From Dipteronia dyeriana (lineage: Eukaryota > Streptophyta > Magnoliopsida > Sapindales > Sapindaceae), in NCBI GenBank assembly GCA_032871835.1, contig CM065299.1, positions 32,042,074 through 32,106,073 on the forward strand: a stretch of DNA of 64,000 nt. The letters run 5' to 3'. Positions 35,350 to 47,817 of this stretch are shown in pieces. The translations under genes were made by a program, and so were the position numbers. The stretch's first letter is position 1. Each line of letters starts with the position of its first letter. Under the pieces are notes generated by a model. The model was not told where the DNA came from. It searched no databases and was given only the letters and a program-made list of their open reading frames with translations.

Positions 35350-37390
35350 TATGAGGCTTCGCTCATCCCAAGGACAGTCAGGCGCATCGGGACTACCTTC
35401 CGCTGCATCGACACGAAAGGTCACCAGAGAAAGGAAGAAAATTCGGGCTCCATAGCCAGGTTCTAGACCAGCCAGCCACTGTACGGGCTTTGGATCCCCA
35501 TATGGGAAACCAGGTCGAGCTTGACCAATAAACGGCGGCTTTCGTGGAAAACATCCGCCTTCGACTGCTCGCTGAGGGTATTACTATCTAGCAAGAAAAC
35601 CTCTACAATCGAGCGGAGTCAAGCAGGCACGGGCTAGGCAACCCGCCTTTGATCACCTTGGACCCACCCTTCCGAAGCCAGCTCGTAACAGAACGGGACT
35701 CCTACCCTCGATCCTATATAGGTTAGGGGGCATGCCCCCCATTCCCGAAGCGCTGCCACGCTACCAACCTAGGCAAGTCAAGTCCGCGGCAGATATCCTT
35801 CCCCGAGAGCGGGGAGAGTTTTTCCACCCAACGACTTCAAGAAGGGAAACCCTAGTTAGGGAAGAAGAAAGTCAGCAAAGCCCCCAAGCAGACCCCCTCC
35901 TAAGAAGGGACAAGATAGAGGTCACAAGTTCGTCAGAAGGGTCCGGTAGTAAGGAGACTAAGATAAACTCAAGGAAACCCGAGAGTAAACACCTGAGAGA
36001 CCAGTTGGCAGAGCTTCAGAAAGAAGTCCAACTTATGAAGAAAGAGAAGTACAAAGAGGACAAGAAAAATCCTCTAAGTGAGATAAATGCTCCCTTCACC
36101 AGAAAGATCTGAGAAGCGGAACTCCAACCAAAATTCAAAATGCTGACTGATAGATTCTCCAGGATTGAGGATCCCTTGAGCCAAAATTCAACAGATGAAG
36201 GTCCAGAAAACGACTAGGGCCGCTATGTGTTGGATGTTCCCAACTACACTCACGGATTACGCTAAGACGTTGTTTAGAAAGCTACATGCTGGCAGCGTGA
36301 ATTCCTTCACGAGGCTGTCGACCAATTTCTGCTAACAATTCTAGGGAGTTAAGCCCCGATTGAAATACCCAATCCATCTACAGTACGTGATCCAAGAGAG
36401 AGGGGAAACCCTTCAGGCTTATGTCGAGCGTTTCCATAAGAAAGTCATCCAGATGAGGGTCTTCACAGAGAAAGAAACCCTCGCCAACTTTAGAAGCAAC
36501 TTGTGGACAGGCAATCCATTTCCGGTCTTTTGCCAAGAGACCACTCGAGACCTACCAAGAAGCCTATGATCAGACTCTGGAGCAAATTGAAGTTGACGAA
36601 CAACTCAAGGTCAAGATGGAACACAAAGATATGAGAGTCATAAAGCGACAGAAGAAGGAAGCTCCCAAACCTGAGCAAGTTCAGAAAAGCCAGAACAAAC
36701 CCCCCCAATAAGTTGACATATCACTTCCCCATTTCTTAACCCAGATTGGAAAAATATCCTACAAAACGAACTACTCCGCGAGCTTCACCTCATCCAAGGA
36801 CAGTGGCCCCTAAAGCTCGAGATGAGAGAGGGTATGATCATTACAAACCCTTAAATGCATCCCGTGAAACAATCTATCGCGCCATTCCGGACAAGGGGTT
36901 GCGACAGAAGCCCACACCTATAAAAGCCCCTATCGATAAGAGGACTCGTTATAAGTATTGTGACTTTCACGAAGACGTGGGACATAACACTTCAGAGTGC
37001 TAAAACCTGTAAAATCAAATGGAGGCTTTGATAAGGGGAGGATGTTTGGTAGAATTCTTACAGAAAATCAGAGATAACATTCAGATTGGACGGGAAGTAC
37101 AAGCCGAGATCCGTGAGCACGCTGAGAAAAGGAAATGGGAGCAGACGGATCTGATACAACAAATCAAGATAATACATACCATCAGCGGATGGCCAATTCT
37201 AGCCGGGACCTCTAACAATTCCAGGAAAAACCACGCAAGGAAAGTCCCTCGTATGGACGAAGGGCGGGGTATCTTCAAGGTCGAGCAGAGCCCGACCAAC
37301 CCTTTCCAGTTGTCACAGATCATTTTCACTGAAGCAGATGTCTACAACACCGTGCAGCCTCATGATGATCGCATGGTGATCACGACATAG
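35350..37390 (+). pseudogene. gypsy gag, fragmented
   Basis: Gag-like coding region in several frames. 35732-36112 has a basic and charged N-terminal part with the coiled-coil-like LRDQLAELQKEVQLMKKEK. 36360-36569 matches the retrotransposon gag core (IQERGETLQAYVERFHKKV). 36746-37003 ends in YCDFHEDVGHNTSEC, the plant gypsy zinc-binding motif, followed by a stop. 37019-37390 continues with MEALIRGGCLVEFLQ. The stops and frameshifts show it is not functional. Confidence 0.82.
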
Positions 37391-37970
37391 ATTGCTAGCT
37401 GCATGGTACACTGTGTGCTTGTCGACACAGGCAGTAGCATCGACGTCCTATTTAAAGACACCTTGGAAAAACTGAACTTGAAATAGTGGTGTTACAATAG
37501 TTGCACTACCTCGCTATATGGGTTCACTAGGGACTCAATCATACCCGTGGGATCAAAAATCCTACCAGTGATCTTTGGAACCACACCTCTCCAGCAGAAT
37601 ATGATGACAGACTTCATGGTGGTGGATACCTCATCGGCCTACAATGTAATATTAGGAAGGCCGTTTTTATAATCTTTGAAAAGGGTCCTATCCATTTACC
37701 ATAACGTCCTGAGGTTCTCAGTAGGAGACAATGTGAGGGAAGTTTGGGGTGATCAGCAAGCAGCCAGAAGATGCTACGCAGTGTCTACCAACCTAACAGC
37801 TCTAGTAAAACAACTTGCCCCGGTGACAATGATCCAAGATGGGGCAACCTCTGTATTGACCCTAGAAGATGTAGGACCCATAAATCACCTGGAGAATGAC
37901 CCCGTAGTGCCTGACGAGGATTAGTAGAGAAGAGAATGGGCCAGCGGCCATCCAGTGGATAACCTAGAAG
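37391..37970 (+). pseudogene. gypsy aspartic protease
   Basis: The active-site DTGSS is at 37424-37438 (CVLVDTGSSIDVLF). It is followed by FMVVDTSSAYNVILGRPFL, the usual C-terminal motif of Tat-type proteases, with stops after KLNLK and after RPFL. The open frame 37676-37924 covers the linker to reverse transcriptase. Confidence 0.8.
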
Positions 37971-38089
37971 AGATTCCTATTTGAATGGACGATCCCTCGA
38001 AGGTCGTCAAAATCGGAGCCACCCTTAAGCCGAGATAGAAAGAGGGTTTGATCGAGCTCACAGAGTTCAATGACATTTTTCCTTGGAGT

Positions 38090-39073
38090 CACGACGAGAT
38101 GTCTGGGATCCCGATGACTTTGGATGCTCACCGACTGGCAGTGGATCCGACTTTCAAACCCATCAAACAAAAAAGATGGCACTTCAACGATGAAAGAAAT
38201 GTTGTGGCCTAGGAAGAAGTGGACAAATTGACCCAAGTGGGCTTCATCAAAGAGGCACACTACCCCGAATGGATAGCCAACGTGGTCAAGGTCACAAAGG
38301 CAAATAAGAATTGGCGCATGTGCGTCGATTATACTGACCTCAACCGGGCATGCCCAAAAAACAGTTTCCCTCTACCAAAAATTGATCAGTTAGTTTACTC
38401 CACCTCCGGAAACAAGCTCCTAAGCTTCATGGACGCATTTTCAGGGTACAATCAAATTATGATGCACCCCGCCGACCAGGAAAAGACCAGTTTCATAACC
38501 GGATAGGGTCTGTATTAATACAAAGTGATGTCTTTCAGGCTTAAAAATGCATGAGCTACATACCAATCGTTGGTCAACCGACTATTCAAGCCTAAAATTG
38601 GAAGATCAATGGAGGTGTACATCGACGACATGATCACCAGGTCAACAACCTCCGAAGAATATCTGGCCCACCTTCGCAGAACCATCATGATCTTAAGGGA
38701 GAACCAAATGAGATTGAACCCCTCCAAATGCACCTTTAGGGTGACAGCGGGGAAGTTTCTGGGCTTCATGATCCATGAGAGAGGTATAGAGGCTAACCCG
38801 GAAAAGATCAAGGCTATCCTGGATCTGGAGTCCCCCACGTCACTTAAACAGATTCAAGTTTTGACCGGACAGGTAGCAGCGCTCAACAGGTTCATTTCTC
38901 GGTCTACCGACAAGTATCTCCCATTCTTCAAAGCCATTAAGCAAGGAAGAAAAATGAAATGGGACAAGGAGAGTGAACAAGCATTTCAAGCCTTGATAAA
39001 AAACCTGTCAAGCCCTCCACTACTGGTTAAACCAAGCCCTAAAGAAGAGCTTCAAATCTACTTGGCCGTTTGA
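38090..39073 (+). pseudogene. gypsy reverse transcriptase
   Basis: The RT region includes GFIKEAHYPEWIANVV, WRMCVDYTDLNRACPK and FMDAFSGYNQI (38219-38506), two stops near 38503-38515, then the catalytic YIDDM at 38618-38632 and the C-terminal connection CTFRVTAGKFLGFMIHERGI (38570-39073). The two halves are each open and in good order, so decay is moderate. Confidence 0.88.
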
Positions 39074-39830
39074 GAAACTGCGGTAAATGGGGTCTGGTCA
39101 AGGAATGTGGAGATAGGATCCAGCGGCCTATCTACTACGTGAGTCATGCTCGGTGACCTCGGTAAGGAAGCTTTGTTCCCACTTCCAAGCTCATTCGATA
39201 ACAGTAGTGACAGACTAACCCCTCCGTCAATTTTTGCAACGGTCGTGATTCTGGAAGGCTGATTTTGTGGGCCCTAAAGCTCACCCAATTTAATTTGAGG
39301 TATAAGCCTAGGACCGCAATTAAAGCCCAGGCTCTAGCAAACTTTGTATCAGAGCTTTCAATGCCCCCAGGCCAAGCGACCTCCGCAGTAACAAACGTAG
39401 CCCCTGAGAAGATTCTAGAATCTGACAGCTGGACGGAAGGTTACAAGTTATGGATCCTATACACTGATGGAGCTTCCAGGCAAGCTGGGGGATTAGCAGT
39501 CATAGTTCTAATCGACCTAGAAGGAACTGAGTGCTGCCACTGCTTCAGATTTGAATTTAAAACCACTAACAATAAGGCAGAGTATGAAGCCTTTTTAGCC
39601 GGAATAAGGGCAGCCGTAGAGCTCGGGGTTGATTACCTGCAGGTTAGGAGTGACTCGTTGCTCATAGATAACCAAGTCTCTAGGAACTATCAGGCAAAAG
39701 GGGATAACATGATTGCCTACCTGAAGCTAGTTCAACAGTTTATGAGCAAATTCAAAGGTTTCAGGTTGAGCAGATACCTCGACAACAGAATCGTCGAGCT
39801 GACGTTCTAGCCAAGATAGCTGCAAATGGC
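39074..39830 (+). pseudogene. gypsy RNase H regions
   Basis: The first RNase H (39074-39264) is barely readable. 39265-39810 carries the connection (FNLRYKPRTAIKAQALANFV) and the second RNase H with ILYTDGAS, NNKAEYEAFLAGIRAA and QVRSDSLL, giving three acidic catalytic residues. A frameshift near 39770 throws the fourth (ADVLAKIA) out of frame. Two RNase H segments in tandem are typical of Tat elements. Confidence 0.75.
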
Positions 39831-39928
39831 GGCCAGACCTTACCCATGGGGTCCCTCTTCAAGTGATCCCCCTATCTAGCATAGTGGCAGGTAAGGAGAC
39901 TTATACCTTGGATAGGTAACAATACTGG

Positions 39929-40540
39929 ATGGATCCTATAGTGGATTATCTAGAAGAAGTGAGACTTCCCGGGGAGCCTGACCAAGATAGGAAAGTCAAG
40001 AGGCTCTCGGTCCGGTATTTCTTGGTGGATGGGTACTTATACAAGAGTGACAGATCCCTTCCTTTGCTTCGATGTTTATACCCTGAAGATACCAAATGGG
40101 CATTGAGAGAGGTTCACTCAGGGGAATGCGGAGGGAATGTAGGGGGAATGCGGGAATCATATTGGTGGGGAGGCTCTGGCATATCAGGTACTTCACATGG
40201 GGTACTACTGGCCAACCATCCTTCAAGATGCAAAGATCTTGGTACAATCATGCGAAGCTTGCCAGAAGACCGCAAACTTGAGTCACCTACCGCCAGAGCG
40301 ATTATCATCCCTTAGCTCACCATTCCCTTTTGCTATATTGGGAGTCGACTTGATCTGACCGCTTCCAATTGCTCCTGGTCAAGCCAAGCATGCTAGCTTG
40401 ACAATCGACTATTTCACAATATGGGTTGAAGCTGGACCACTCTCCCAGATATCGGAAGAAAATATAACAAGATTCCTCAAAAATAATGTGGTTTGCATGT
40501 TCGGAACCTCTCTTGCCATTATAGCTGACCTCGGCAAGCA
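39929..40540 (+). pseudogene. gypsy integrase, C-terminally truncated
   Basis: Zinc-binding and core region: LRCLYPEDTKWALREVHSGECG in 39929-40315, then, out of frame, a core trace (LTIDYFTIWVEAGPL at about 40398-40442) ending near ADLGKQG (40540). The catalytic DDE core is not complete and the C-terminal domain is missing. What follows is the tandem-repeat region. Confidence 0.72.
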
Positions 40541-40910
40541 GGGTCTGAGTGTAAGAGCATAACTGCCATCCAGACCACAAGACCAGGAAATAGCTAGATA
40601 GCCCTCATGATGCCTTGGTCCGATTACAACCCCCAAGAAGGGTCTGAGTATAAGAGCATAACTACCATCCTGATCGTAAGACAAGGAAATAACTAGATAG
40701 CCTTCCTGATGCAAGAAGGGTCTGAGTGTAAGAGCATAGCTGCCATCCAGATCTCAAGGCCAGGAAATAGTTAGATAGCCTTCCTGATCCTTGGTCGGGT
40801 TACAAGAAGAAGTCGAGTTTAAGAGCACGGAAGCCATCCCAGCTTAAGAGAGGGCTAGATAGTTCTCCTTGATACCTCATTCGGGCTATAACCCCCTAAA
40901 GAAGCTCGAG
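40540..40910. repeat. Tandem repeat of about 80-105 bp, four copies
   Basis: Copies begin AGGGTCTGAGTGTAAGAGC (40541), AGGGTCTGAGTATAAGAGC (40638), AGGGTCTGAGTGTAAGAGC (40718) and a diverged AAGTCGAGTTTAAGAGC (40811). Each contains GAGCATAACTGCCATCC-like and AGCTAGATAGCC-like segments. The repeats start inside the integrase reading region, which they replace. No function is seen. Confidence 0.85.
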
Positions 40911-41496
40911 GATTGAGGGCTCTTTTACTTAAACTCTTATGTCCCAGTTATTAATGGTTGTTAATTCTCCGGGTACACGTGGTTGCTTACTATGACAGGT
41001 CTACGATCAAACAAGGGGACTATCGACTAAAGTCACCGAACAGTAAGTTTCTATTGAGAGTCAAAAGCTCGAGCTAGCTATCTACGTTCACACTTAAGCA
41101 GTTTTCCTATCTTGTTACTTTTCCCAAGCTAAATCAGGTTGCTATAGGGGCTGAACCTAGATGGAAATAAAAAATAAAGCAAGTACATGCAAATAAAAAT
41201 TTGAACCAGATCTAAAGTTAAATTCCATTAATGAGTTAGGGAGCCTATCCCCCGGTAAGGCTACAACAATCAGAAAGGGAGCCCAACCTCTGGTTCTGGG
41301 CTACAAAGTACTAAAAAAAAGAGTGACGATGGTGATCAAGCATGAGTAAAGATGAGATGCCCAACCCCCTTTCTGGGCATTCAGAAAAAGCTACAAGAAG
41401 ATGGATTCAAGCTTCTGCCTCTTCATGATCTCTTCCAGCTTCTCCTTCTTCTGGATGAACCTCGCCCTCTGCTCCACTTTCGGGTGATTGCTTATC
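40911..41496. other. Untranslated spacer of the gypsy element
   Basis: Non-coding DNA between the tandem repeats and the antisense region. No open frame or repeat of note. Confidence 0.5.
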
Positions 41497-42060
41497 CTAG
41501 ATAGCTATTTTCGCCACCTCTTCTTGTTGATGCCTCTCGATTGCCTTGTGCTCAGCAAGATCATCCTCCAAGACCTCATTGACCACCGTCATGACCTTAG
41601 GAGGTATGGTTGCTTCAAAAAGGTTGGACATTGACTCTGGCATACTTTCCCCTATTGTTGGCTCCTCCCTTGAAGGCACCTTAGAAGGACTTCGGGCTTC
41701 TATAAGATCTCCTACTGGCTCCATGGGTAGAACCCCCCTCGAGGATTCTTCGGGACTTGAAGTTGGGAAGACAGAAGGAGAAGAAAGAAGGTCTGACCCG
41801 ACCGGTTGCTTCCCGGCTTTGACCACATTAGAGGAATCCAGGTCATCACTTGAGCGGCGAGACATCTCTGCGAACTTGGCCAATATCTCCTCCATATCCC
41901 AGTTAGCAATATTTGACAGGTCAAAAGGGGAGGGAAGGGCTTCAGTGACTTGGTAGGAGGAGTAGAAGTAGCCTTCCCTGAAGGAGGAATCCACCTCAGC
42001 CTGAAGCTTGGCAACTTAGGCTTGCAGAACATGATTCTCAACATCTAATACCTTCGCTTC
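41497..42060 (-). pseudogene. gypsy antisense region, C-terminal part
   Basis: Open frame on the minus strand, 165 codons, acidic and Ser/Pro-rich with a coiled-coil-like end (VNEVLEDDLAEHKAIERHQQ). It matches the position of the antisense gene known from Tat/Grande-type elements. Function unknown. Confidence 0.5.
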
Positions 42061-42504
42061 TTCCTTCCAGTTATCCCGCTGGCTGGCTCATCGCTTAGAC
42101 CAAAGATTTTCTTGATCAAAGAACCGCTTCAGCCTCTCATGGTTGCACTGAAGCTCAACCAGTTGTGTTTCCATTCCCCTCTGGCTAGAAGTCATCTCCT
42201 GGACTAAGGATTAAGCCTGTGCCGGCAATCCCATGGCTCACTCAGCCTCAGCCTCAGCTTCAGCTCTAGCTACCCGATCTCGGAGAAAGGATACCTGGTG
42301 GCCCATTGCTACATTGAACTTGAAAGCCTGTAAAGTATGAAACAAAGGTTAGAAAGCAATCAAAGCTCACAATCACAGAAAATAAAGGCGATGACTACCT
42401 CGGCCAGAAGGGCGGACCTCTTGGTAACCAGAATATCCACGGGCATGGAAGTCATCCTAGAGAGCCAGCCACCCAGGCAAGATATAACGAACTGCTTCAA
42501 AACC

Positions 42505-42900
42505 TCATCCTGACCAATCGAGCCCGACTAATGGTGGGGGGAGAGAAGGGGGAATCTCAGGAATATCAGTCTCGCGATCCCCTGAAGCTTGAACTGCCCG
42601 GGACACAGCTGGATCAGCGAAATGAGTGGGTAATATAACTGGAGAAGCAGCAACTGTAGCGGGAGCCATTCGTGAAGGGGCGGAGGTGGACGTATCAGTG
42701 GCCTGGGGAGTGGGCTCTCCTCTATTTAGAGCTTTAGCTGCCCGAGATACGAGAATAACCATCTTAGATCTCATCTGGGAAGGCGATGGAGCAGAAGTAT
42801 GAGCAGAAGCAGGAGCAGGAGCAGGAGCAGGAGCAGGGACAGGCGAAGCAGCGGCCAAAAGGATTGGCCCCGTTTTCTCCGAGGTAGCCAAGGAGGTTCC
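42505..42900 (-). pseudogene. gypsy antisense region, Ala/Pro-rich part
   Basis: Minus-strand open frame of 128 codons with a PAPAPAPAPAS run, encoded by a GGAGCA hexamer microsatellite at 42808-42836, then MRSKMVILVSRAAKALNRGE. Low-complexity linker of the antisense gene. Confidence 0.45.
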
Positions 42901-43339
42901 CGGGGATGACCTGAAAGGAGGGGGAGGGGTCCGAGCTTGTCGGGCTTCGCGAGAAGCTTAAGCAACAACAAAAACTATTTTTTTTAATGGGTAAAACCAT
43001 CAAAACTGAATCGTTTAACAATCCAACAGCTTGATGGTTCAAGATACTTACGAGGAGTAGCATCGGATATCCGAAGATAGCGGTTTACCCGATGAGGATC
43101 AAAAGGGTCAGCAGTCGAGAACTTCAGGTTCAAGTAGTTCCTGGCATGGATGGCTTTCAGCACCGTCTCAGATTCGGAGGGTAAGGAATCTCAGTCCCAC
43201 GAGGGCTTATCATTGAAGGTGGTCGGAACCATAAACTCATGCCCACCTATAAAAATTGAGCTCCCCCAATCATTGCCAGCCAATACCCATTCTTCTTTCC
43301 AGGCCGGGTCCTTCCTTGAAGCTCCAGGGATGATAAAAT

Positions 43340-44240
43340 TAAACTTGTTCTTGGCCTTGGCGTAAAACTAACCTTGGAGAACTCCGGTCGGGCTCCCAAT
43401 CTGAAAAAGGAAAGCAAGTTTCTCTGCCCCAGGCACTCTGGTTATCTTGCTTAGCTTGCACTGCTCTCTCCATAGCACGAGGAAGCCAACCAGGTGCCTC
43501 CAGAAGCCTGGTGTTAGTTGGAAGGGAGCCAGCTGAAGAGCGTTGAGAGCCCGCCGAAGAGTAGGATGAAGAGGGAGCCTTACCCCCTCTCGAGAGCTGT
43601 AACATGGATGGGGAGTATGCCTTTGGATGGGTTAAAGAAGTCATAATTTCTATGGGGGAATGTGAGAGAGACGGTGTCAGGGATGCCGTATTTGGTCCTC
43701 AAGTGGCTGATCGACTTTGGGTCAACGGTAGAATCTGGAATGACCATAAAGTCATATGGAGGATGCCTCTCCAGGGAAGGACCGTCGACTATGACCTGGT
43801 CCTCTCCAGCGACACAGACCCTATTCTCTTTACCGGAGTCCTCGTCAACCAAGTTCAGAGGATTGTCAGGTTGGTTAGAAAACCCAGTCCCGATGGCTAC
43901 ATTCCGGCTCGATTGATGATGTTGTGGGGATGGATGAAAGTCGTTTTCCATGGGTGAGACTTGAGACCTCTGTGCCTTCAACAAGGGAGTCAATGGAGTC
44001 ACGACTGGCCTTCGACAAGGTAAAACAGGTTTTGGGGATTGAGAAAAAAGGGATATTGACAGAAGGTAGCAAGAGAGAAGAAGTATGTAAATTTGAAATT
44101 GAGAGAATGTGTGAAGAAACGGGCAGTGAGTTTGAATTTAAAAAGAGGTTAGGGGTATAATGATATCGGCGATATCCTCGGGAAGATCGCATCGAGCCAT
44201 GGAGAGAGCCGTAACGCAGTCGGTTTTCCTCGAAGAACAC
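43340..44240 (-). pseudogene. gypsy antisense gene, N-terminal domain (Transposase_28-like)
   Basis: Minus-strand frame 43580-44002 contains LRTKYGIPDTVSLTFPHRN and GILPIHVTALERG; the next frame continues with traces of the expected conserved domain. This pattern fits the protein annotated as a putative gypsy-type transposon protein (Pfam Transposase_28) found antisense in plant elements. Family assignment is from memory of the pattern and should be tested. Frames are interrupted at about 43580 and again downstream. Confidence 0.5.
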
Positions 44241-44382
44241 ATTAATTTAAGTTTGACACATCATTTGAGCAATTAATGAAAAGATTTCATTTGAGATTCT
44301 CAGTAATTATCTCATAACGGGAAATTTCCCAATTAAACAGGGAATCTGACTCCAACCCTAACTCTACCTCCGGTTTTCAAGT

Positions 44383-44391
44383 CAGAGGGGA
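44383..44391 (+). other. Polypurine tract of the gypsy element
   Basis: CAGAGGGGA, a few bases before the 3' LTR; primes plus-strand synthesis in LTR elements. Confidence 0.6.
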
Positions 44392-44395
44392 CTTC

Positions 44396-45584
44396 TATTA
44401 ATAGTAAAAATTGGCCAGAGTTCTAAGAGAAATTTTCCATTCTCCATGCCAGAATCGAAGCCCAAAATCGACATTCGTGAAACCCAGGGTGTACCATAAA
44501 ACTACCTCGCAGAAGTAAGGAAGAATCGTCGGGCTTCAGAATTATCAGGGAAGAAGCTAGGCACGACCAGGTCGAGCCCCCACAAGAACACTGGAATCCG
44601 GGCTTCTCTAGGCCACCTACCTAGGAACCTCGGTTTCTGAGGTCGGGCTCCTCAACCATCCCTTAAAAGTAAGGGAAAGTCGCCAAGCTCAAGAAACATT
44701 CGAAAGAAGCCCGAAAAGCAAAGCAAGCCCCTTCCGGGGTAAGGCTTTTACAGGTCAAACTTAATTCATAGCCTAAACGAGAAGCCCACTAACCTCTCTA
44801 GGAGCCCGCTGTCCCCTCTACTACACGAGGAGGAAGAAGGCCTCTAAGTGAGTAAAATCCATGTTAACTCCTAGGAATGCCTACTAGGATGTCCATTCCA
44901 AGCTTTCGAAAATGGAATCAAAGCATAGATCTACCTCGCTCTACGAAGACTACGAACGGCTAGTTCAGCGACCTCCATGAAAAATCATGTCGTAAGTATG
45001 CACAGGAACGTATCTACGTAATAACCAACATTTATATGCAAGTCAAGAGTTTGATTCCAAAAAAGAAATAAACTTATCTTCATCAACAATATCATTGCTT
45101 CCGTTATTTACTCGGAGTCAACGACTTTCAAATAGAGGATCCCGCTCGATAAGGGGGGAGTAGGTTTAGAGAATCAAGGCGGGAGATACACCCGTTGAAA
45201 TTGATGCGGTCATATATAAATATGACTAAAAAGAAAAAGATAGGTGACATATATGCGACATATAGACGACAGAGTAAAAGGGAGAGAGAAGTACGTCGGG
45301 CCTAAATTCTGTGATCAGAACACGATCGTCGTGACGTCCACTATTAGACAAGCACAAAGTCACCACCTTCCTACTTTCTAGAGAGAGTGTGAGCATATGA
45401 GAGAGAATTCTGTATACCACGAGTAATCGATACTAAAGTCCCCACTTACTATTGTTATGCAAACATTCATTTTTTTCTAAGCAGGTCAGGTATCAAAGGT
45501 ACCGACCCCGGCCACCACTTTCGTGGTAGTAGTCTCGAGAGTGTTAGTGGGAATCTGTCCTCTTGAGTAAAATTCCCGTTAACA
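44396..45584 (+). repeat. 3' LTR of the gypsy element
   Basis: Begins TATTAATAG (the 5' LTR has TGTTAATAG, so the terminal TG has mutated to TA) and ends CCCGTTAACA, 1189 bp. It differs from the 5' LTR by many substitutions and small indels. Confidence 0.9.
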
Positions 45585-45589
45585 AATAC

Positions 45590-47520
45590 ATTTATCCAGT
45601 AGATCATCGTATATATGTTATCTTAATCAATCTTAAATATTTCTTTGATCCAGCAAATCAATGAATATGTTTGCTTAGGTTTTTGTCCTAATGGGTATTT
45701 TCTAGCAAAGTATAAATATAAGCAAATCTTTAAAGAAAATATTAATTATGGGAACATATATTCATCAAAGCTTTGTAGAAAACATTAATATTGGACATAT
45801 ATGCACTATATTCTTTTTCCTTTTGATCATGTTTTGTCTTATTGGATTTTCCTAGTAAGGTTTTTAATGAGACAATTTTAAATACGTTTAACACCACAAG
45901 ATCTAAAAGATTACAATATATATTTTACTAGGGTTTTTCCTTAACAAATTAAGATATAAGTGGTGAAAATCCAAATGGATGTTATAATATTGGATTGATC
46001 ACCAACTCATCACCGCTTGACTTTGCATGTGACAATCAAAAAAGCTGTTATTATTTTAACTTTTTTGATAAATTTATTATTTAATTTTTGAAATACTTTT
46101 GTAAAAAAAAAATACGAGAACACATGTCACTTTTATAGTAGACAATCTAAATTGTTAAAGTTATCAAATTGTGAAAGGTTGGATGGCAAAATTGCCATTC
46201 TATGTCAATATTTAAATACAAAGGGTAAAATGGGCGGTTTGTGATTTTGTCATGTTTGACGGTCAAAATCTCATATTTTTGAAACGTAAAATATCAATAG
46301 TGGTTAAAAAGTAAACATGTTTAAAATATATATATATAAGCTCTTATAAAATACACTATCCAATTAGTAGTTGAAAATTTAAGGCTTTTATTATTATTAT
46401 TTTTATTTTCAAAAACCATATATAAAAGTTATCCTTAACGAGATCAAGGTGGTACACTAGTACTAACTCAGTGCATTTAAGCTTATCAAGTCCTTGCTAG
46501 TAGGACATGTACCGATCAGATCCATTGGTTTGCTGGGCATAAAATTTCGAATCATATATAAAACAGGATTTGCTCTGTAACTTGTAATCTTCTTAATAAA
46601 GTAAAGCAAAAGCGAACGTAAAAGGAGTAGCAAAATCTGTAAGAAATTCTGCAACTAATTATATTTAATTTAATTTTGTAACCGCAGACCGATCGTAAAA
46701 AGAATGCAACGATAAGGAGCCACTAAAATCACCCACTGACCGTTGCGTATAACTGTAACATACCAGAATTGTTAGAACCAGACTCGTCGAAATATGTACC
46801 TTGACATTTATGATGAGGATCCATTGACCCTAATTCCATTTTTTTTTTACAAACCCTAATTCCAAATTTCAGTCATCATTCAAATTAATTTTGAATACTT
46901 TATTATTTTAATGGATTTTTTTTATGTTGTTGATATTGTCATCAATAAATATGATTTGTGTACCCATATTTTATTTAAAAATTTAATTTAAAAAAATAAC
47001 CCAGTAAAAATTTACTTATAAATATAAATTAGTTTAATTAAAAATAAATTAAATACTATGTATGTCTTACACCCAAATAATAATAATAATTTTTTTTTTT
47101 AAATGATAGGCACGTATTGATGTATTCATGAGATTTGTTTCTGGAAAAATTATGTATGTTAGTTAGTGAATGTGATTACCAATGATAACTTATAAATTTT
47201 TACAAAGTTAAAGCAATGATCGATTTTTTTTGAATGCTCAATAGAGCATGAACAACGTTAGTGTTGAGTTTATATGTTTGATTTTTATAAAAAAAAATCA
47301 TTTGGATCTAAAAATAATATGATTTTTTAAAAAAACAAATAGGTATACCAATAATTTAAGAGGATTTACAAATAAAATGTATTCAAATAATATATTCATT
47401 TTAATAAAGATATTATTGGCATTATAATTGGAATTTATAGTAATAGTTTGTTTTTTAATTTTTAAATATGAGTGTACTTTTAAAATGGGTGTGTAAATCC
47501 TATTTTTAGTGTCGCACTAT
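45590..47520. repeat. Array spacer of U6 after the gypsy element
   Basis: Unit U6 resumes with ATCCAGTAGATCATCG. It includes the copia-tail-like spacer, the uninterrupted Harbinger empty site (CAGTGCATTTAAGCTTATC, 46470-46488), the uninterrupted gene-block empty site (AAATTTCGAATCATATATA near 46543) and the AT-rich spacer. No gene seen. Confidence 0.62.
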
Positions 47521-47730
47521 AGGTGCCCATGGTTCGGTTCCGGTTTTGAAACCTTCAGTTACAGTTCCGTGGGGAGCTCAAACCTGAACCGGAACCGGAA
47601 CCGTAACCGGCCTAGCCGGTTTGGTTACGGTTTGTAACCGTCGGTTTGGCGGTTACGGTTACGGTTTCGGTTTCGGTTTAAAAACCGATCGATTCCGGTT
47701 CGGTTCCGATTCTGGTTTCGACTGTTTTTT
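47521..47730. repeat. GGTTCCGGTT-rich element, before U7
   Basis: Same element as 11168-11360, with GGAACCGGAACCG at 47591-47603. Confidence 0.55.
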
Positions 47731-47817
47731 TTTTCAAAAAAAGTCTTATTAATGGTTGTTGCATTATTAATATGTTCTTTTTTAAAAAAAATATCTTTAA
47801 AGAAAAAATTAATATAT

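Larger units (their letters stand above)
34098..45584 (+). mobile_element. Ty3/gypsy LTR retrotransposon, Tat-like, with antisense ORF region
   Basis: An 11.49 kb element with two LTRs of about 1.18 kb, ends TGTTAA and TTAACA, and a 5-bp target duplication AATAC (34093-34097 and 45585-45589). The order is LTR, primer binding site, gag, protease, RT, two RNase H regions, partial integrase, tandem repeats, antisense coding region, polypurine tract, LTR. The protease-RT-RNase H-integrase order marks it as gypsy. The second RNase H and the antisense coding block suggest the Tat lineage (Grande/Retand/Ogre group). It is GC-richer than its surroundings. Many stops; LTR identity by eye is roughly 85-90%, so it is old and dead. 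Confidence 0.93.

Noticed and set aside
40540..40910. CRISPR-like direct repeats
   Set aside because: Repeat units adjoin without unique spacers and sit in a plant LTR retrotransposon.
42764..43063. Frame with a Cys-Ser repeat
   Set aside because: Out-of-frame reading of the GGAGCA microsatellite in the gypsy antisense region.
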